NCBI RefSeq assembly: GCF_016587435.1
Contig: NZ_BNJJ01000008.1
Span: forward strand, 248,001 to 312,000
From: Dictyobacter formicarum
GTDB taxonomy: Bacteria > Chloroflexota > Ktedonobacteria > Ktedonobacterales > Ktedonobacteraceae
Length of the DNA stretch: 64,000 nt
Direction of reading: 5' to 3'
The notes beneath the pieces are model-generated. The model searched no databases. It saw only the letters and a program-made list of their open reading frames with translations, and was not told where the DNA came from. This document shows, piece by piece, positions 17,366 through 26,870 of this stretch; within the stretch, counting starts at the first letter, position 1; the number at the start of each line of letters is the position of its first letter. The position numbers were made by a program, and so were the translations under genes.

Positions 17366-19153
17366 ATGCTGATACCCGTGGAGCACCTTGTCGGCAAAGA
17401 CATTGGTGAGTATCACCTGACACAGCTTATTGGTCAGGGGACCTTGAGTGCGGTATATCTGGCGAAAAGGCAAGGTGAAGAGCCGCGGGAGGCAATGCTG
17501 ACGGTTTTTTTGTTGCCCGCCGAGTGTAAGGGGGCGACCAGAGAGCGTTTTATGGCTCGCTTCATGCAGCAAGCTGGTGCGGTAAGTCGTTTGCAACATC
17601 CCTACATTGTGCCCACCTACACCTTTGGTGAGCAATATGGCTATCCATACCTGGTTACTCCGTTGATTGAAGGCGAGACGGTTGCTGCGTTTTTGAAGCA
17701 ACGGCAGCGTTGTGCCCCTGATTTGATGCTGGCCCTGTTACGTCAGATTGCCGATGCCTTAGATTACGCCCACCGCAATAATGTGATCCATGGCACGTTG
17801 AAGTCTTCGAACGTTTTGTTGGTACGTCAGGGAGGTCCCGACGGCCTTTACAGCGTGATGGTGGCTGGCTTTGGCCTGGCCCATATGCTAGAGATGCGCG
17901 GCATCGGGCAGGTGGCCCATCAGTATCCTGGCTTATTTAGCGTGGCGGGCACATTATTGACCAATCCCATCTATATTGCTCCCGAGGTTGTGCTGGGCGG
18001 CAACTTTGATGTTCGGGCCGATGTCTATTCCCTGGGTATTCTGGCCTTTGAAATGCTCTGTGGCTATCCTCCTTTTTCTGATCCTGATCCTTTTGTCGTG
18101 CTACAGAAGCATGTAGATGAGCGTATCCCTTCACTGCAGTCGGTAGCGCCCGATGTGCCGGGTGCCCTGGATATTGCTTTGCAGCGCGCGCTTGAGCGTG
18201 ATCCGTCGCTACGTTTACAGTCAGCGGGTAAACTGGTGACTGCCTTTGAGCGGGTTTTAAATGTGATGGAGGAAGCAACGCGTCCGGCGCCATCACCACC
18301 AGGGACTGCCCTGCCGATAAATGTACATCTGGCGCTGGTTGACACCTTACCACCAGGCGATACTGGCGAGTATAAAGTGGCGATGGCGGGTATTACATCA
18401 AGTCGAGTTCCCAAAGTCGCACCATCTTTTCCCGGCAATACTTTTAAACTACAAAGTATTCCCCGGCCGACATCACTACCAATGGGACCTACTACCCCAG
18501 GTAGCGCTGTGCCTGAGACGAAGGTGCCCCCTATGAATCAGCAGTTTGCCTATTCCGCGTCCCCGCCAGGTTCTCGCGAGCAAGTTGCGCCTGCTCAGAT
18601 GCGAGCCAACGGTAGTGGTATGGCTGCTAGCAATACATCTGACACGATCACTACAGGACAACAAAAAACAGCTCAGGCGCACCCTGATATGGGACGTCGA
18701 CGGATCGTGATGGCGGTAAATGGCGTGATTACGGCAGGCGTTTTATTTGGCGGAGGTTTTACCTTGCTGCATTTATTTCAGAATGGGACTCTGCATTTGC
18801 CCGGGCAGACGGTGGCGCAACAAGCATCAGTCCCTGGCGCTAAAGCCAGTAACGTTATCAGCACGACGATGCCCCCTAAGAATACAGCGCGTAATTTTAC
18901 CGATCCTAACACCAAACTCGAAAGTATTTTGATCCACCTGCCCGACGGCCAACTCGTCGCCTACAATCGAGCCTGTACCCATCAACAGGCTCTGGTAAAC
19001 TATGACTCATTGACCCATAAATTGATCTGCCCTTTGCACCAGGCGCAATTTGATCCTCAGCATATGGGTAAGGTGCTCAAGGGTCCCGCCACAAAGCCGC
19101 TCAAAGCGGTGACCGTTCATGTACAGGCCAACGGAACCATCACGACTGGCTAA
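17366..19153 (+). CDS. Pseudokinase - transmembrane - Rieske [2Fe-2S] fusion protein
   Basis: A 595-residue protein. Residues 12 to about 285 have a Ser/Thr kinase fold ('LIGQGTLSAVYLAK', 'YIAPEVVLGGNFDVRADVYSLGILAFEMLCGYPPF'), but the catalytic residues are lost. The VAIK lysine is absent ('EAMLTVFLL'), HRDxKxxN reads 'HGTLKSSN' (142-149) and DFG reads 'GFG' (168-170). A Pro/Thr-rich linker follows, then one membrane helix (about 440-465). The C-terminal domain has a Rieske cluster pattern: Cys537-x-His539 ('CTH') and Cys555-x2-His558 ('CPLH'). So a dead kinase domain inside is joined to a redox-type domain outside. Start chosen by Shine-Dalgarno AAGGGGG. It is followed 133 bases on by an active kinase gene. 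A ligand- or redox-sensing partner of that kinase is an inference. Confidence 0.88.
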   Translation: MLIPVEHLVGKDIGEYHLTQLIGQGTLSAVYLAKRQGEEPREAMLTVFLLPAECKGATRERFMARFMQQAGAVSRLQHPYIVPTYTFGEQYGYPYLVTPLIEGETVAAFLKQRQRCAPDLMLALLRQIADALDYAHRNNVIHGTLKSSNVLLVRQGGPDGLYSVMVAGFGLAHMLEMRGIGQVAHQYPGLFSVAGTLLTNPIYIAPEVVLGGNFDVRADVYSLGILAFEMLCGYPPFSDPDPFVVLQKHVDERIPSLQSVAPDVPGALDIALQRALERDPSLRLQSAGKLVTAFERVLNVMEEATRPAPSPPGTALPINVHLALVDTLPPGDTGEYKVAMAGITSSRVPKVAPSFPGNTFKLQSIPRPTSLPMGPTTPGSAVPETKVPPMNQQFAYSASPPGSREQVAPAQMRANGSGMAASNTSDTITTGQQKTAQAHPDMGRRRIVMAVNGVITAGVLFGGGFTLLHLFQNGTLHLPGQTVAQQASVPGAKASNVISTTMPPKNTARNFTDPNTKLESILIHLPDGQLVAYNRACTHQQALVNYDSLTHKLICPLHQAQFDPQHMGKVLKGPATKPLKAVTVHVQANGTITTG

Positions 19154-19286
19154 GGCCTTTCAAGTTTCTCCGTGTTCATAATAATCCACTTTCTAATCAG
19201 GTAAGCGGTCCTCTGCTGTCTACAGCCTGCATTCTGAGACGTGTTGAGGGTGTAGGTTTACCAAGCAGACGATGAGGAACGTTTCT

Positions 19287-21680
19287 ATGAATAGAGCGTC
19301 GGGATATCTAGGAAAATATGAGCTACAGGTCAGGCTAGGTCGTGGTGGTATGGCTGAAGTGTGGAAAGCCTGGGATCCACAGCTGGCACGTTTTGTCGCC
19401 ATTAAGATCATGCACTCTGACCTGCGTTCCGCTTCTAGTTTTATGACGCGTTTTGTGCGTGAGGGACAGGCTATCGCTTCTTTACGCCATCCAAATATTG
19501 TTCAAATCCATGATCTGCATGTCTCTGATGCTGATGCTGAGAGCTATCAAGCATATATGGTGATGGATTATATCGAAGGGCCAACTCTGGCTGATTATAT
19601 CCATCGTACGTCTCACCAGCAGCACTTCCCTTCAAACGGTGAAATTGTCCAGCTTTTTGCTTCGATTGCTCAGGCGATTGATTATGCTCATAGTCGGCAT
19701 ATTGTGCATCGTGATGTGAAGCCAGGTAATATTTTGCTCGATGTACATAATGTCCAGCGTAATCCTATGGGTGAACCTATTTTGACTGATTTTGGCATTG
19801 TAAAGATGCTCGGGTCGATCACTGTAACTGCGGTAGGTATATCAATGGGCACACCCCTTTATATAGCGCCGGAAGTGGTTCAATCTTTTCCAGCCAATGA
19901 ATTGAGCGATATTTATTCATTTGGTGTGATGCTCTATGAAATGTGTACAGGAATACCACCATTTCAAGGTGATAGCGCTTATGCGGTCATGATTCAGCAT
20001 GTACATTCTACACCGAGGATTCCCAGCCAGGTGAGGCCGCAGTTGCCAGCAGCGGTGGATAGCGTTATCCTGCGCAGCCTGGCGAAAGATCCTACTGCAC
20101 GTTTTCCTACCGCATGTGCTCTGGTAGAGGCGTTAGCCCAGGCTTTTGAGCTTCCAATGCCAGAGCCGTGTTGGGTAACTAATCCTTCTAAGGAGATGAT
20201 GTCACGTTTGGACTCCGATGAAGCTGTCAGTGAGGGCCGCTCCTCTTTTCAGCCCAGGACCCCTACCGAACAGGAGTTGCCCGCACTCGCTGATGGCAAT
20301 GGTTCTGTGACATCAACTGTCGAAGATAGGCAGACAGTTGTTTCGGAGCGCCAGACGCCTACGGACTCGCCGATCTATAGTGAAGCGGTGCCACAGGCGA
20401 ACAAGAATACTGATCTCGGTCATCCTACCGGTACGGCTCCGCGCGTGACTCCCCCTTCGCCGCTTTTACCATCGCCAGGAACCAATCAGCCCCGTAATGC
20501 CAGCGCTGTCAAGCTAGCAGGTTATCTCAAACCTGTTTTCAGGCAGCATCCTTTCTTTTATGTATTGCTGGCAATGATCACGATAGTAGTTGTCTCGACT
20601 GTAGCAGGTGGCTTCTTTTTACTGCGACAGCGCTCAATAATAGCAGTGGATAGAGCGCATGTAGGGCAACTCGCTTTCCATAGTAGCCAGCAGCTGGATG
20701 CTTACGGTGCTCAGGGTTTTAATGATAAGGTTCAACTGCACCTGACCAATTTGTCTGAACCAGCACCCGGTAATCGTTACTACGCCTGGCTACGAGACGA
20801 TAAAGCAGAGGCTGCCGCTATTTTGCTTGGCACATTAGCCATCGATCAAGGGCAATCCTCATTGGCGTATGTGGATCCCCAGCACCGCGACCTGCTGGCC
20901 TCGCGGGATGAGCTGCTGGTAACGGAAGAGGGGGTGCGTACCACGCCCAATACGCCCACGCTGGATAAAAAGCTATGGCGCTATCAGGGTGGTTTTTCAC
21001 GGACGCGTTCGCCAGAGGATAATTATAGCGAACTAGACCATTTACGACATCTGTTGGCGACCGAGCCCAATCTGGCCAAACTACAACTATCATATGGAGT
21101 TGATTACTGGTTTTTGAATAACGTCAAACAACTGCAGGACTCGGCCCAGGTTGTGAATGGGTCGAGCGATTTGACCGTTGTGAGGCAGCAGATCACAGAT
21201 ATTATCTATTTTTTAGATGGAGCATGCGGACCTACGACCACGAAAGGATTGGCAATACCATACTCTCCGGAAAATGAGGCGATTATCCATAATACCAGGG
21301 TGGGCCTGCTGGATTGTGCTCAGCAAATCGAGCCACCTGGACACCTGACGCATATGAGTGTGCATTTGAATGGTATTGTCCAATCACCCGGAGTAATGAG
21401 CAGCCAGATTAAACGGGCAATCCAGATCAATAAAGATTTGAATCCAATTAAGTCAGCCCTGGTGGCCGTGCGAAAAGATGCACTGCAGTTGGGAAGCATG
21501 AACGATGCCCAGTTGGGGACGGCGCAACCGCTGCGCAATGACTTGCTGATAGAGGCGAATCAAGCGGTAAATGGAAGTATCAATCCAGATACCCAGCTGG
21601 TCGAGCCTAGTGCCATGCAGATTTGTAATTCCATTGAACTATTAGCAACCTTCGATGTAAAGGCTGTTGGCACCCGCTAA
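19287..21680 (+). CDS. Transmembrane Ser/Thr protein kinase (Hanks type)
   Basis: A 797-residue kinase with all catalytic motifs: glycine loop 'LGRGGMAEVW', Lys40 in 'VAIK', 'HRDVKPGN' (141-148), 'DFG' (168-170) and 'GTPLYIAPEV'. A low-complexity juxtamembrane region (about 300-415) leads to one transmembrane helix near 422-450 ('VLLAMITIVVVSTVAGGFFLL'). The roughly 345-residue extracytoplasmic part is helical, without PASTA or other domains I recognise ('GQSSLAYVDPQHRDLLASRDELLV'). Start at ATG 19287, 8 bases after GAGGA. Its pairing with the upstream pseudokinase-Rieske gene suggests a two-component membrane sensor, not proven by sequence. Confidence 0.9.
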   Translation: MNRASGYLGKYELQVRLGRGGMAEVWKAWDPQLARFVAIKIMHSDLRSASSFMTRFVREGQAIASLRHPNIVQIHDLHVSDADAESYQAYMVMDYIEGPTLADYIHRTSHQQHFPSNGEIVQLFASIAQAIDYAHSRHIVHRDVKPGNILLDVHNVQRNPMGEPILTDFGIVKMLGSITVTAVGISMGTPLYIAPEVVQSFPANELSDIYSFGVMLYEMCTGIPPFQGDSAYAVMIQHVHSTPRIPSQVRPQLPAAVDSVILRSLAKDPTARFPTACALVEALAQAFELPMPEPCWVTNPSKEMMSRLDSDEAVSEGRSSFQPRTPTEQELPALADGNGSVTSTVEDRQTVVSERQTPTDSPIYSEAVPQANKNTDLGHPTGTAPRVTPPSPLLPSPGTNQPRNASAVKLAGYLKPVFRQHPFFYVLLAMITIVVVSTVAGGFFLLRQRSIIAVDRAHVGQLAFHSSQQLDAYGAQGFNDKVQLHLTNLSEPAPGNRYYAWLRDDKAEAAAILLGTLAIDQGQSSLAYVDPQHRDLLASRDELLVTEEGVRTTPNTPTLDKKLWRYQGGFSRTRSPEDNYSELDHLRHLLATEPNLAKLQLSYGVDYWFLNNVKQLQDSAQVVNGSSDLTVVRQQITDIIYFLDGACGPTTTKGLAIPYSPENEAIIHNTRVGLLDCAQQIEPPGHLTHMSVHLNGIVQSPGVMSSQIKRAIQINKDLNPIKSALVAVRKDALQLGSMNDAQLGTAQPLRNDLLIEANQAVNGSINPDTQLVEPSAMQICNSIELLATFDVKAVGTR

Positions 21681-21769
21681 ATGGTATGGGGAGGCGCCCA
21701 ACAAATGTTCTTTATGAGATGAGCATCGAAAGTGCACCAAAGGAATTGATGTTGTTTTGCAACACATAA

Positions 21770-21852
21770 TTTATGTCGTTTGGCAATACATGCGTCACAG
21801 CGCATGTATTGCCAAACGACATAAAAAAAGCGTGGGGACGTCAGCGTCCCCA
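21770..21852. repeat. Palindromic intergenic element, copy D (short form)
   Basis: Hairpin with 25-bp perfect arms 21770-21794 / 21801-21825 (starting TTTATGTCGTTTGGCAATAC), loop TCACAG. It is followed by a second small hairpin GGGGACG/CGTCCCC (21834-21852) also seen, altered, beside copy I. It separates the kinase gene from the convergent small gene and should terminate both. Confidence 0.8.
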
Positions 21853-21903
21853 GGACAGCGCAACCGACGATCCCGGCAAAGATATTATGAGAGGGGAGAG
21901 AAC

Positions 21904-22182
21904 CTAATCTACTTCCTGGTGACCCTCAATGTAGTAGTCTACAATGTAGATCTTACTTTTTAAGCGTTGCTGCTGCGCCGGATGTAGTAAGCTGGTTCTG
22001 GCAATAGAACGATAGCTAGTAATATCCGTTGATGAATCGATTTCTGCGTTTGATTGCGGATGGATCAAGCCATGAAAGGCTTTCTTCAAAGATCGGGCAT
22101 AGCAACGCGCACCTTTGTGGAGGATAGTCAACGACTCAGGCTGTTCTTCCAGGGTCAATAAGCCTTGCAATGTATCTTTCAT
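21904..22182 (-). CDS. Small hypothetical protein
   Basis: A 92-residue soluble protein starting MKDTLQGLLTLEEQPESL; GGAGG lies 9 bases before this ATG, which is why it was preferred over an ATG 11 codons upstream. It is basic in the middle ('KGARCYARSLKKAF') and acidic at the end ('YIVDYYIEGHQEVD'). No family is recognised. Isolated, ended by repeat copy D. Function unknown. Confidence 0.6.
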   Translation of the reverse strand: MKDTLQGLLTLEEQPESLTILHKGARCYARSLKKAFHGLIHPQSNAEIDSSTDITSYRSIARTSLLHPAQQQRLKSKIYIVDYYIEGHQEVD

Positions 22183-22594
22183 TCTCTTTCCCTCCGAGTG
22201 TCTTATACTGATCAATGATCACTATCTGCTTGTCTCAAACGTGTTTTTGCTTTGCTAATCAAATATTCTATTTGCGACCACTAAATATGGAAATTAGTTT
22301 TTATACGTACCCTTTACTATATTGACGCTATATCGAGTCTAAAGTTGACAAAAACCTCTCACATAGGACTAATGCTTGATTCCGCAGGCTTTTTATTTCT
22401 GCTATAGAAGGCACTCTGCTGTACATACGCTCCTGACAGCTCTGCCATTGTTTTTTTTATGCAAACCGGGAAAAAATATAATTCATTTGGAGGATGTCAA
22501 AGCATCCATAGCAATGTATATATCAAAGTGAAAAGCAACCATCGAGAGTCGATCATCAACATTGTTTTTTGACATTGATGAAAGGAGAAAGATC
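22183..22594. other. Intergenic region with a possible long leader
   Basis: A TTGACA at 22345-22350 followed after 17 bases by ACTAAT could be a weak promoter for the DUF308 gene, giving a leader of about 215 bases. AT-rich, with no clear riboswitch fold recognised. Confidence 0.35.
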
Positions 22595-23161
22595 ATGCTG
22601 CAAACCATGGTACGAGATTATCACTGGTCGTTGTTGTTTCGAGGCATTATTGCTATTCTCTTTGGTATTCTGGCGCTTATTTGGCCAGGTAAGACACTGC
22701 TCTTGCTGATTATCTTGTTTGGCGCTTACGCGATCGTTGACGGTATTGCGAATATCTTCTCAGCGATACGTGGCAGATCATTGCACAATTGGGGATTATT
22801 GCTGGTTGAAGGCATAGTCAGTATCCTGGCTGGTATAGTTGCCTTTGTCTGGCCGGGACTTACCGCGTTGGCGTTTGTTTATGTGATCGCTGCCTGGGCG
22901 ATTATCACCGGTGTAACAGAAATAGTGGCAGCTTTTTCTTCCCGGATGAATGTCGGAACAGATTGGTTGTTGGTCGTGGCAGGTGTCGCCTCGATCATCT
23001 TCGGTGTTTTGATCGCTATTCAGCCGCAAATTGGTCTGCTGACCGTCATCTGGCTAATCGGCATCTATGCTATCATCTTTGGTATATTGTTTCTAGGACG
23101 CTATTTTCAATTGCGCTCCCGGGCGCGTCTAATAGCAAATATTCCTGGCTCGGGGACGTAG
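22595..23161 (+). CDS. HdeD-family (DUF308) membrane protein
   Basis: A 188-residue protein with six hydrophobic helices arranged as repeated DUF308 pairs: 'GIIAILFGILALIWPGKTLLLLIILFGAYAIVDGI', then 'GIVSILAGIVAFVWPGLTALAFVYVIAAWAIITG' and 'GVASIIFGVLIAIQPQIGLLTVIWLIGIYAIIFGI'. The recurring 'f.WP..' turn is typical. HdeD in enterobacteria is linked to acid resistance; the role here is unknown. Start at ATG 22595 just after AAAGGAG; ended by a clear terminator. Confidence 0.88.
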   Translation: MLQTMVRDYHWSLLFRGIIAILFGILALIWPGKTLLLLIILFGAYAIVDGIANIFSAIRGRSLHNWGLLLVEGIVSILAGIVAFVWPGLTALAFVYVIAAWAIITGVTEIVAAFSSRMNVGTDWLLVVAGVASIIFGVLIAIQPQIGLLTVIWLIGIYAIIFGILFLGRYFQLRSRARLIANIPGSGT

Positions 23162-23205
23162 TTTGAACAAAGCCTATCCCATATTCTGACTATTGACAAC
23201 TTCAC

Positions 23206-23236
23206 AGGATACAGACATTTTATTTGTCTGTATCCT
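23206..23236 (+). terminator. Terminator AGGATACAGACA/TGTCTGTATCCT
   Basis: A 12-bp perfect stem with a 7-base loop, followed by CTTTTGTT, 44 bases after the DUF308 gene. Confidence 0.8.
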
Positions 23237-23377
23237 CTTTTGTTATGAGAGAGGGTAAACATCAATATACCTGCTTCTTTTTTCCTCCAGAATGCAGTTA
23301 AAGTTATGAGCCACTGGGACAATGGAAATAGCACATTTTTTGCTCTAAAATGATCGGTGCTGCGTGGGGATGCAAAG

Positions 23378-23746
23378 ATGGAAGCTTTTTTTAAGATTAC
23401 GACGAGCTATCTGGCCTCGTTAGTTGAGGCCGGGGCTGCTCTTATAATCGCGTGTGCGGCATTGCAGGCGTTCTTATATGCCATCTTCTTATTTTTGCGT
23501 CACCTGGCTATTCAGGAAATGGAGGCGGAGCATATTCGGTTGCGCCTGGGACGCTGGTTGGCGCTGTCACTTGAATTTGAGCTTGGCGCCGATATTTTAC
23601 GTACCGCTATCTCTCCCTCGTGGTCAGAGATTGGGCAGCTGGCGGCCATCGCTACGATTCGTACGCTACTGAACTATTTTTTGCAACTGGAGATCGATCG
23701 CGCCTCCCGGCGTTATCCGCGCACTCCCGAACAACCGCCGGGCTGA
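23378..23746 (+). CDS. DUF1622-like membrane protein
   Basis: A 122-residue protein with a first membrane helix at about 12-35 ('LVEAGAALIIACAALQAFLYAIFLFL') and a second in the C-terminal half. The conserved segment 'RLRLGRWLALSLEFELGADILRT...SWSEIGQLAAIATIRTLLNYFLQLE' is the DUF1622 hallmark. Function of the family is unknown. ATG 23378 preferred over an upstream alternative, although its ribosome site is weak. Convergent with the DmpA-type gene; no strong terminator seen between them. Confidence 0.8.
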   Translation: MEAFFKITTSYLASLVEAGAALIIACAALQAFLYAIFLFLRHLAIQEMEAEHIRLRLGRWLALSLEFELGADILRTAISPSWSEIGQLAAIATIRTLLNYFLQLEIDRASRRYPRTPEQPPG

Positions 23747-23801
23747 TTAATCTCACGCCCCGGGCTTAGGAGTCTTCTTCCCTGGAGTCCAGGTGGGATG
23801 G

Positions 23802-24905
23802 TTAATGTGCTCGATACATTGCCATCACGCGCTGCAACTCATCCAGCGGTAATGCATGGACGGTCCGGCCCTGCCAGCCCGTCATGGTTTCAGCTGAGGT
23901 CAGGGCATTCAAGATCGCTTCCTCGGTGGCTTCTGCTACGGCCTCAAAAAAAGGGTCGAGCCGATCATGTGGCAGCATTTTCAGGTTCAAAGGAGCTTCG
24001 GCACCCATTGGAATATCATTCCCGGTGGCAAACGCGAGAAAGAGATCGCCGCTACCATTGTGTCCAACTCCTCCAACTCTGGATAAGCCAACGGTAGCCC
24101 TTTTGGCCAGGCGCGTGCACTGTACCGGGAGCAATGGTGCGTCAGTAGCTACCACCACAATAATTGAGCCGCCCTTGGGAGGAACGGTCCAGGGGTCGGC
24201 TACCTTGCGATAATCAATCTCTCGCCCGACTGGAACGCCATCTACACGTAGTAGACCACGGCTTCCATAATTGCTTTGTACCAGGACACCAACGGTGTAT
24301 TGCTCACCAAAGCATGGCACGAGGCGGGAGGAAGTGCCAATACCACCTTTAAACTCGTGGCAGATCATCCCTGTACCGCCTCCCACATTGCCTTCCGCGA
24401 CGCTGCCACTACTCGCATTTTCCAATGCTTTAAATGTATGTTCTTTTGTGACATGGAATGCTCCAATATCATTGAGCCAGCCATCCCATGTTTCTGCTAC
24501 CACTGGTAGCGAGCCCAGCCAGGAAGCGGCAATCGAGGGTGGCGTCTGCCACTTCTCTGCCATTTCTAATGGATAGGCGCACATAGCATCCCGCACCACG
24601 CCGACAGAATTAGTGCTGGTAATCGCGATCGGCGTATGAATGACCCCGGATTCAGCGATCCAGGGCTGGCCGGTCATTTCTCCACAGCCATTAAAATTGA
24701 AGATGCCCGCAAAGGCATGATTGCCCCAGATATCTCCATGGCGTGGGACAATCATTGTGACACCGGTACGAGCTATGCGGCCTTCATCGGAAATAATTGT
24801 CTCATGACCAACTAACACTCCTGGTACATCTGTGATGGCATTGTATTGACCTGTCGGCAAGCTGCCGATGGTAATTCCAAGGTCGCGTAAGCGTGCCCTC
24901 TGCAT
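23802..24905 (-). CDS. P1-family (DmpA-type) aminopeptidase
   Basis: A 367-residue N-terminal-nucleophile hydrolase of the DmpA/L-aminopeptidase D-esterase family. These proenzymes cut themselves at a Gly-Ser bond and use the new N-terminal serine. Here 'GGSIIVVVATDAPLLP' puts Ser247 after Gly246, equivalent to DmpA Gly249/Ser250. 'GNVGGGTGM' (173-180), 'GVLVQSNYG' and an N-terminal 'NAITDVPGVLVGH' are also diagnostic. No signal peptide, so probably cytoplasmic. Expected to release N-terminal residues from small peptides, amides or esters; the substrate is unknown. Single gene. Confidence 0.9.
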   Translation of the reverse strand: MQRARLRDLGITIGSLPTGQYNAITDVPGVLVGHETIISDEGRIARTGVTMIVPRHGDIWGNHAFAGIFNFNGCGEMTGQPWIAESGVIHTPIAITSTNSVGVVRDAMCAYPLEMAEKWQTPPSIAASWLGSLPVVAETWDGWLNDIGAFHVTKEHTFKALENASSGSVAEGNVGGGTGMICHEFKGGIGTSSRLVPCFGEQYTVGVLVQSNYGSRGLLRVDGVPVGREIDYRKVADPWTVPPKGGSIIVVVATDAPLLPVQCTRLAKRATVGLSRVGGVGHNGSGDLFLAFATGNDIPMGAEAPLNLKMLPHDRLDPFFEAVAEATEEAILNALTSAETMTGWQGRTVHALPLDELQRVMAMYRAH

Positions 24906-25027
24906 ATTATATGTGCTCCCTGCTCATGTTATAGTTGTTCTATATTATACTTTTATAATCAAATCTAATAGGCATGAATACCCTTCCCTGTCTTTGAACA
25001 AAACATGAAAGGGATTTTCTTGTACTA

Positions 25028-26305
25028 TCATTTATATTTACCAAACATTACCACTAGATTAAATATTGCTGTTAAGAGGCCAACTAATGGAGCAATCTGT
25101 GAAATAAGAAAAGTAATGAATACTCGCTGATCAAAAGGCCACCTGGTATAGCCCATTTTATCTGGGTCTTGCTCCTGTATTCTATCTAATGCATCTCTTG
25201 CCTCTTGAAGTTGACCAGGGTCGTCATGATAAAGTGCATTCCTTATGCGTTCTTCAAGCGCACTTCGGCGACATTCAAACATGGTTTCGTATTCTTCCCT
25301 TTTTTTCTTCATCATTTGGTGGACAGCACCCATGGGGACAAAGAATGCTGCATACGAGGAGAATATACCAAATAACAATGCTGTTGTAGCGCTAATGGCC
25401 CAGATACTGGAGTGAGGAAACTGAGTACGATACCAACAGTAGAAACCAAGAACCGTACTCGTAGCCATGATAAGAAGAGCTATTTTGAGTAGAAATGTAC
25501 CCAGGAACTTGAAACCTCCGCACTTGTCAGAGTGTGCTGGCTGGATTTCCAGTGAAAATTCATGAGTGAACTTACGAATATATAAACCAGTGATGGTTAT
25601 TGTCCAAATACAACTTACGCCTAGAGCAATAAATAATGAAGGATAAAAAACATCTTTGATAAGACGTCGGCATATTTCTAAAGGGACAGCGACTGAGCCC
25701 CATTGAAATATATCTTGTCTTAATACTGGTAGATAATCCAGAACAAAACCATACCAGCCAAAGATAATAATGCTGATTAAAAAAACTCCTGTAATCACTA
25801 TTGCCTTGGAAACAATGCCCTCTACATATAAAAGAGCACTTTGGTAGTTGGTACGATACTTCTGATAATTACTACCTGGCAATTGCCGAGGAGCAGTGAA
25901 TGTGTGATTATGCTCCAAACACCTGAAAAGATTGGGAATGTGCTGAGACCATGAATTGTAGGCGGCTAACAAGAGGAATAATCCAATGACAACAGCATGA
26001 AAACACCACTCTCGATCCACGTATAGAAATATAGTAGATTGAGCGTAAACACTGGACTCTTGAAAATGTTGGGTGCTCAGAAGCAACCATGCGTCCTTCT
26101 TACGTATTCCATAATCTATATCTTTTAAAAACGCAATAAGGTATTGTGCCACGTAAAGCGTGAGCAAAAAAATGTACCAGCGCTGCACACAAAATTTCTC
26201 GATTGAACAAGAGAATACAGTGAAAGATCTCCAAAAGTTCTCATCTGTAACATTCCTTATTCGGAATGGTTTTGCTTTCTTGTCATTTTGTACTGGCTGG
26301 TCCAT
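25028..26305 (-). CDS. Hypothetical polytopic membrane protein
   Basis: A 425-residue protein with about six hydrophobic segments: 'WYIFLLTLYVAQYLIAFL', 'VVIGLFLLLAAY', 'AIVITGVFLISIIIFGWYGFVL', 'SLFIALGVSCIWTITITGLYI', 'LLKIALLIMATSTVLGFYCWY' and a C-terminal 'FLISQIAPLVGLLTAIFNLVVMF'. A cytoplasmic helical stretch before the last segment ('RRSALEERIRNALYHDDPGQLQEARDALDRIQEQDP') may be coiled coil. Family not recognised. GAGGGGG places the start at 26305; an upstream ATG lacks a site. More AT-rich than its neighbours, and it borders an AT-rich gap, so it may be acquired DNA. Confidence 0.7.
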   Translation of the reverse strand: MDQPVQNDKKAKPFRIRNVTDENFWRSFTVFSCSIEKFCVQRWYIFLLTLYVAQYLIAFLKDIDYGIRKKDAWLLLSTQHFQESSVYAQSTIFLYVDREWCFHAVVIGLFLLLAAYNSWSQHIPNLFRCLEHNHTFTAPRQLPGSNYQKYRTNYQSALLYVEGIVSKAIVITGVFLISIIIFGWYGFVLDYLPVLRQDIFQWGSVAVPLEICRRLIKDVFYPSLFIALGVSCIWTITITGLYIRKFTHEFSLEIQPAHSDKCGGFKFLGTFLLKIALLIMATSTVLGFYCWYRTQFPHSSIWAISATTALLFGIFSSYAAFFVPMGAVHQMMKKKREEYETMFECRRSALEERIRNALYHDDPGQLQEARDALDRIQEQDPDKMGYTRWPFDQRVFITFLISQIAPLVGLLTAIFNLVVMFGKYK

Positions 26306-26870
26306 ACTGACCCCCTCTATGCTTGCTACTAAGCATTGCTCCTTTCCTTGATATAGCCACATTAATCCATAAGAATTGTACTTTAAGCTCAATGTGTTAT
26401 ATATTATTTGATTACATAGTTATTTAGCATAAAATTAGTTATACCTTCTTTCTCCTTGTTACTCTCTTTGTCTACCAGGATAAATGTACCATGTGTTTAA
26501 ATATACAATAATCAATTATTATTTTAGTGCGCTTTTTTCTCGATTCGTATAATCATCAATATAAGCTCATATTTAAGACATTATTTTTTATATTTATATT
26601 ATATATGAAAATGGAAGTCAATATGCGATAAAATATCTATAAACAGATGGTAAAAAATATCCTGCTGATGATACCGGGTTTGTAGTAAAACAAGCTCAAT
26701 GAAGAGGCACACAAAGCTCCCTGCAAAATGCCGTGTGGAATGGGGGTGATCGGATGCTGCTCGCATTCAGTGTGACGAGTGAGCCATTATAGGAGGTGCG
26801 AGAGACCCGGTAGGACCACATCTTCCCAACCGGGCCTCGTTAGCGAGGAGAATCTACAAAAAAAGCGGTT
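26306..26870. other. AT-rich spacer containing a GC-richer structured block
   Basis: Bases 26,393-26,680 are extremely AT-rich and hold nothing recognisable. Bases about 26,685-26,850 change abruptly to mixed composition with several potential stems: GGCACAC...GTGTG, GCTGCTCG...CGAGTGAGC, GAGACCCGGT (26802-26811)...ACCGGGCCTC (26829-26838) and CCTCG TTAG CGAGG. This could be a structured RNA, or the end of a lost mobile element such as a group II intron or IS200/605. It is not coding. Confidence 0.4.
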
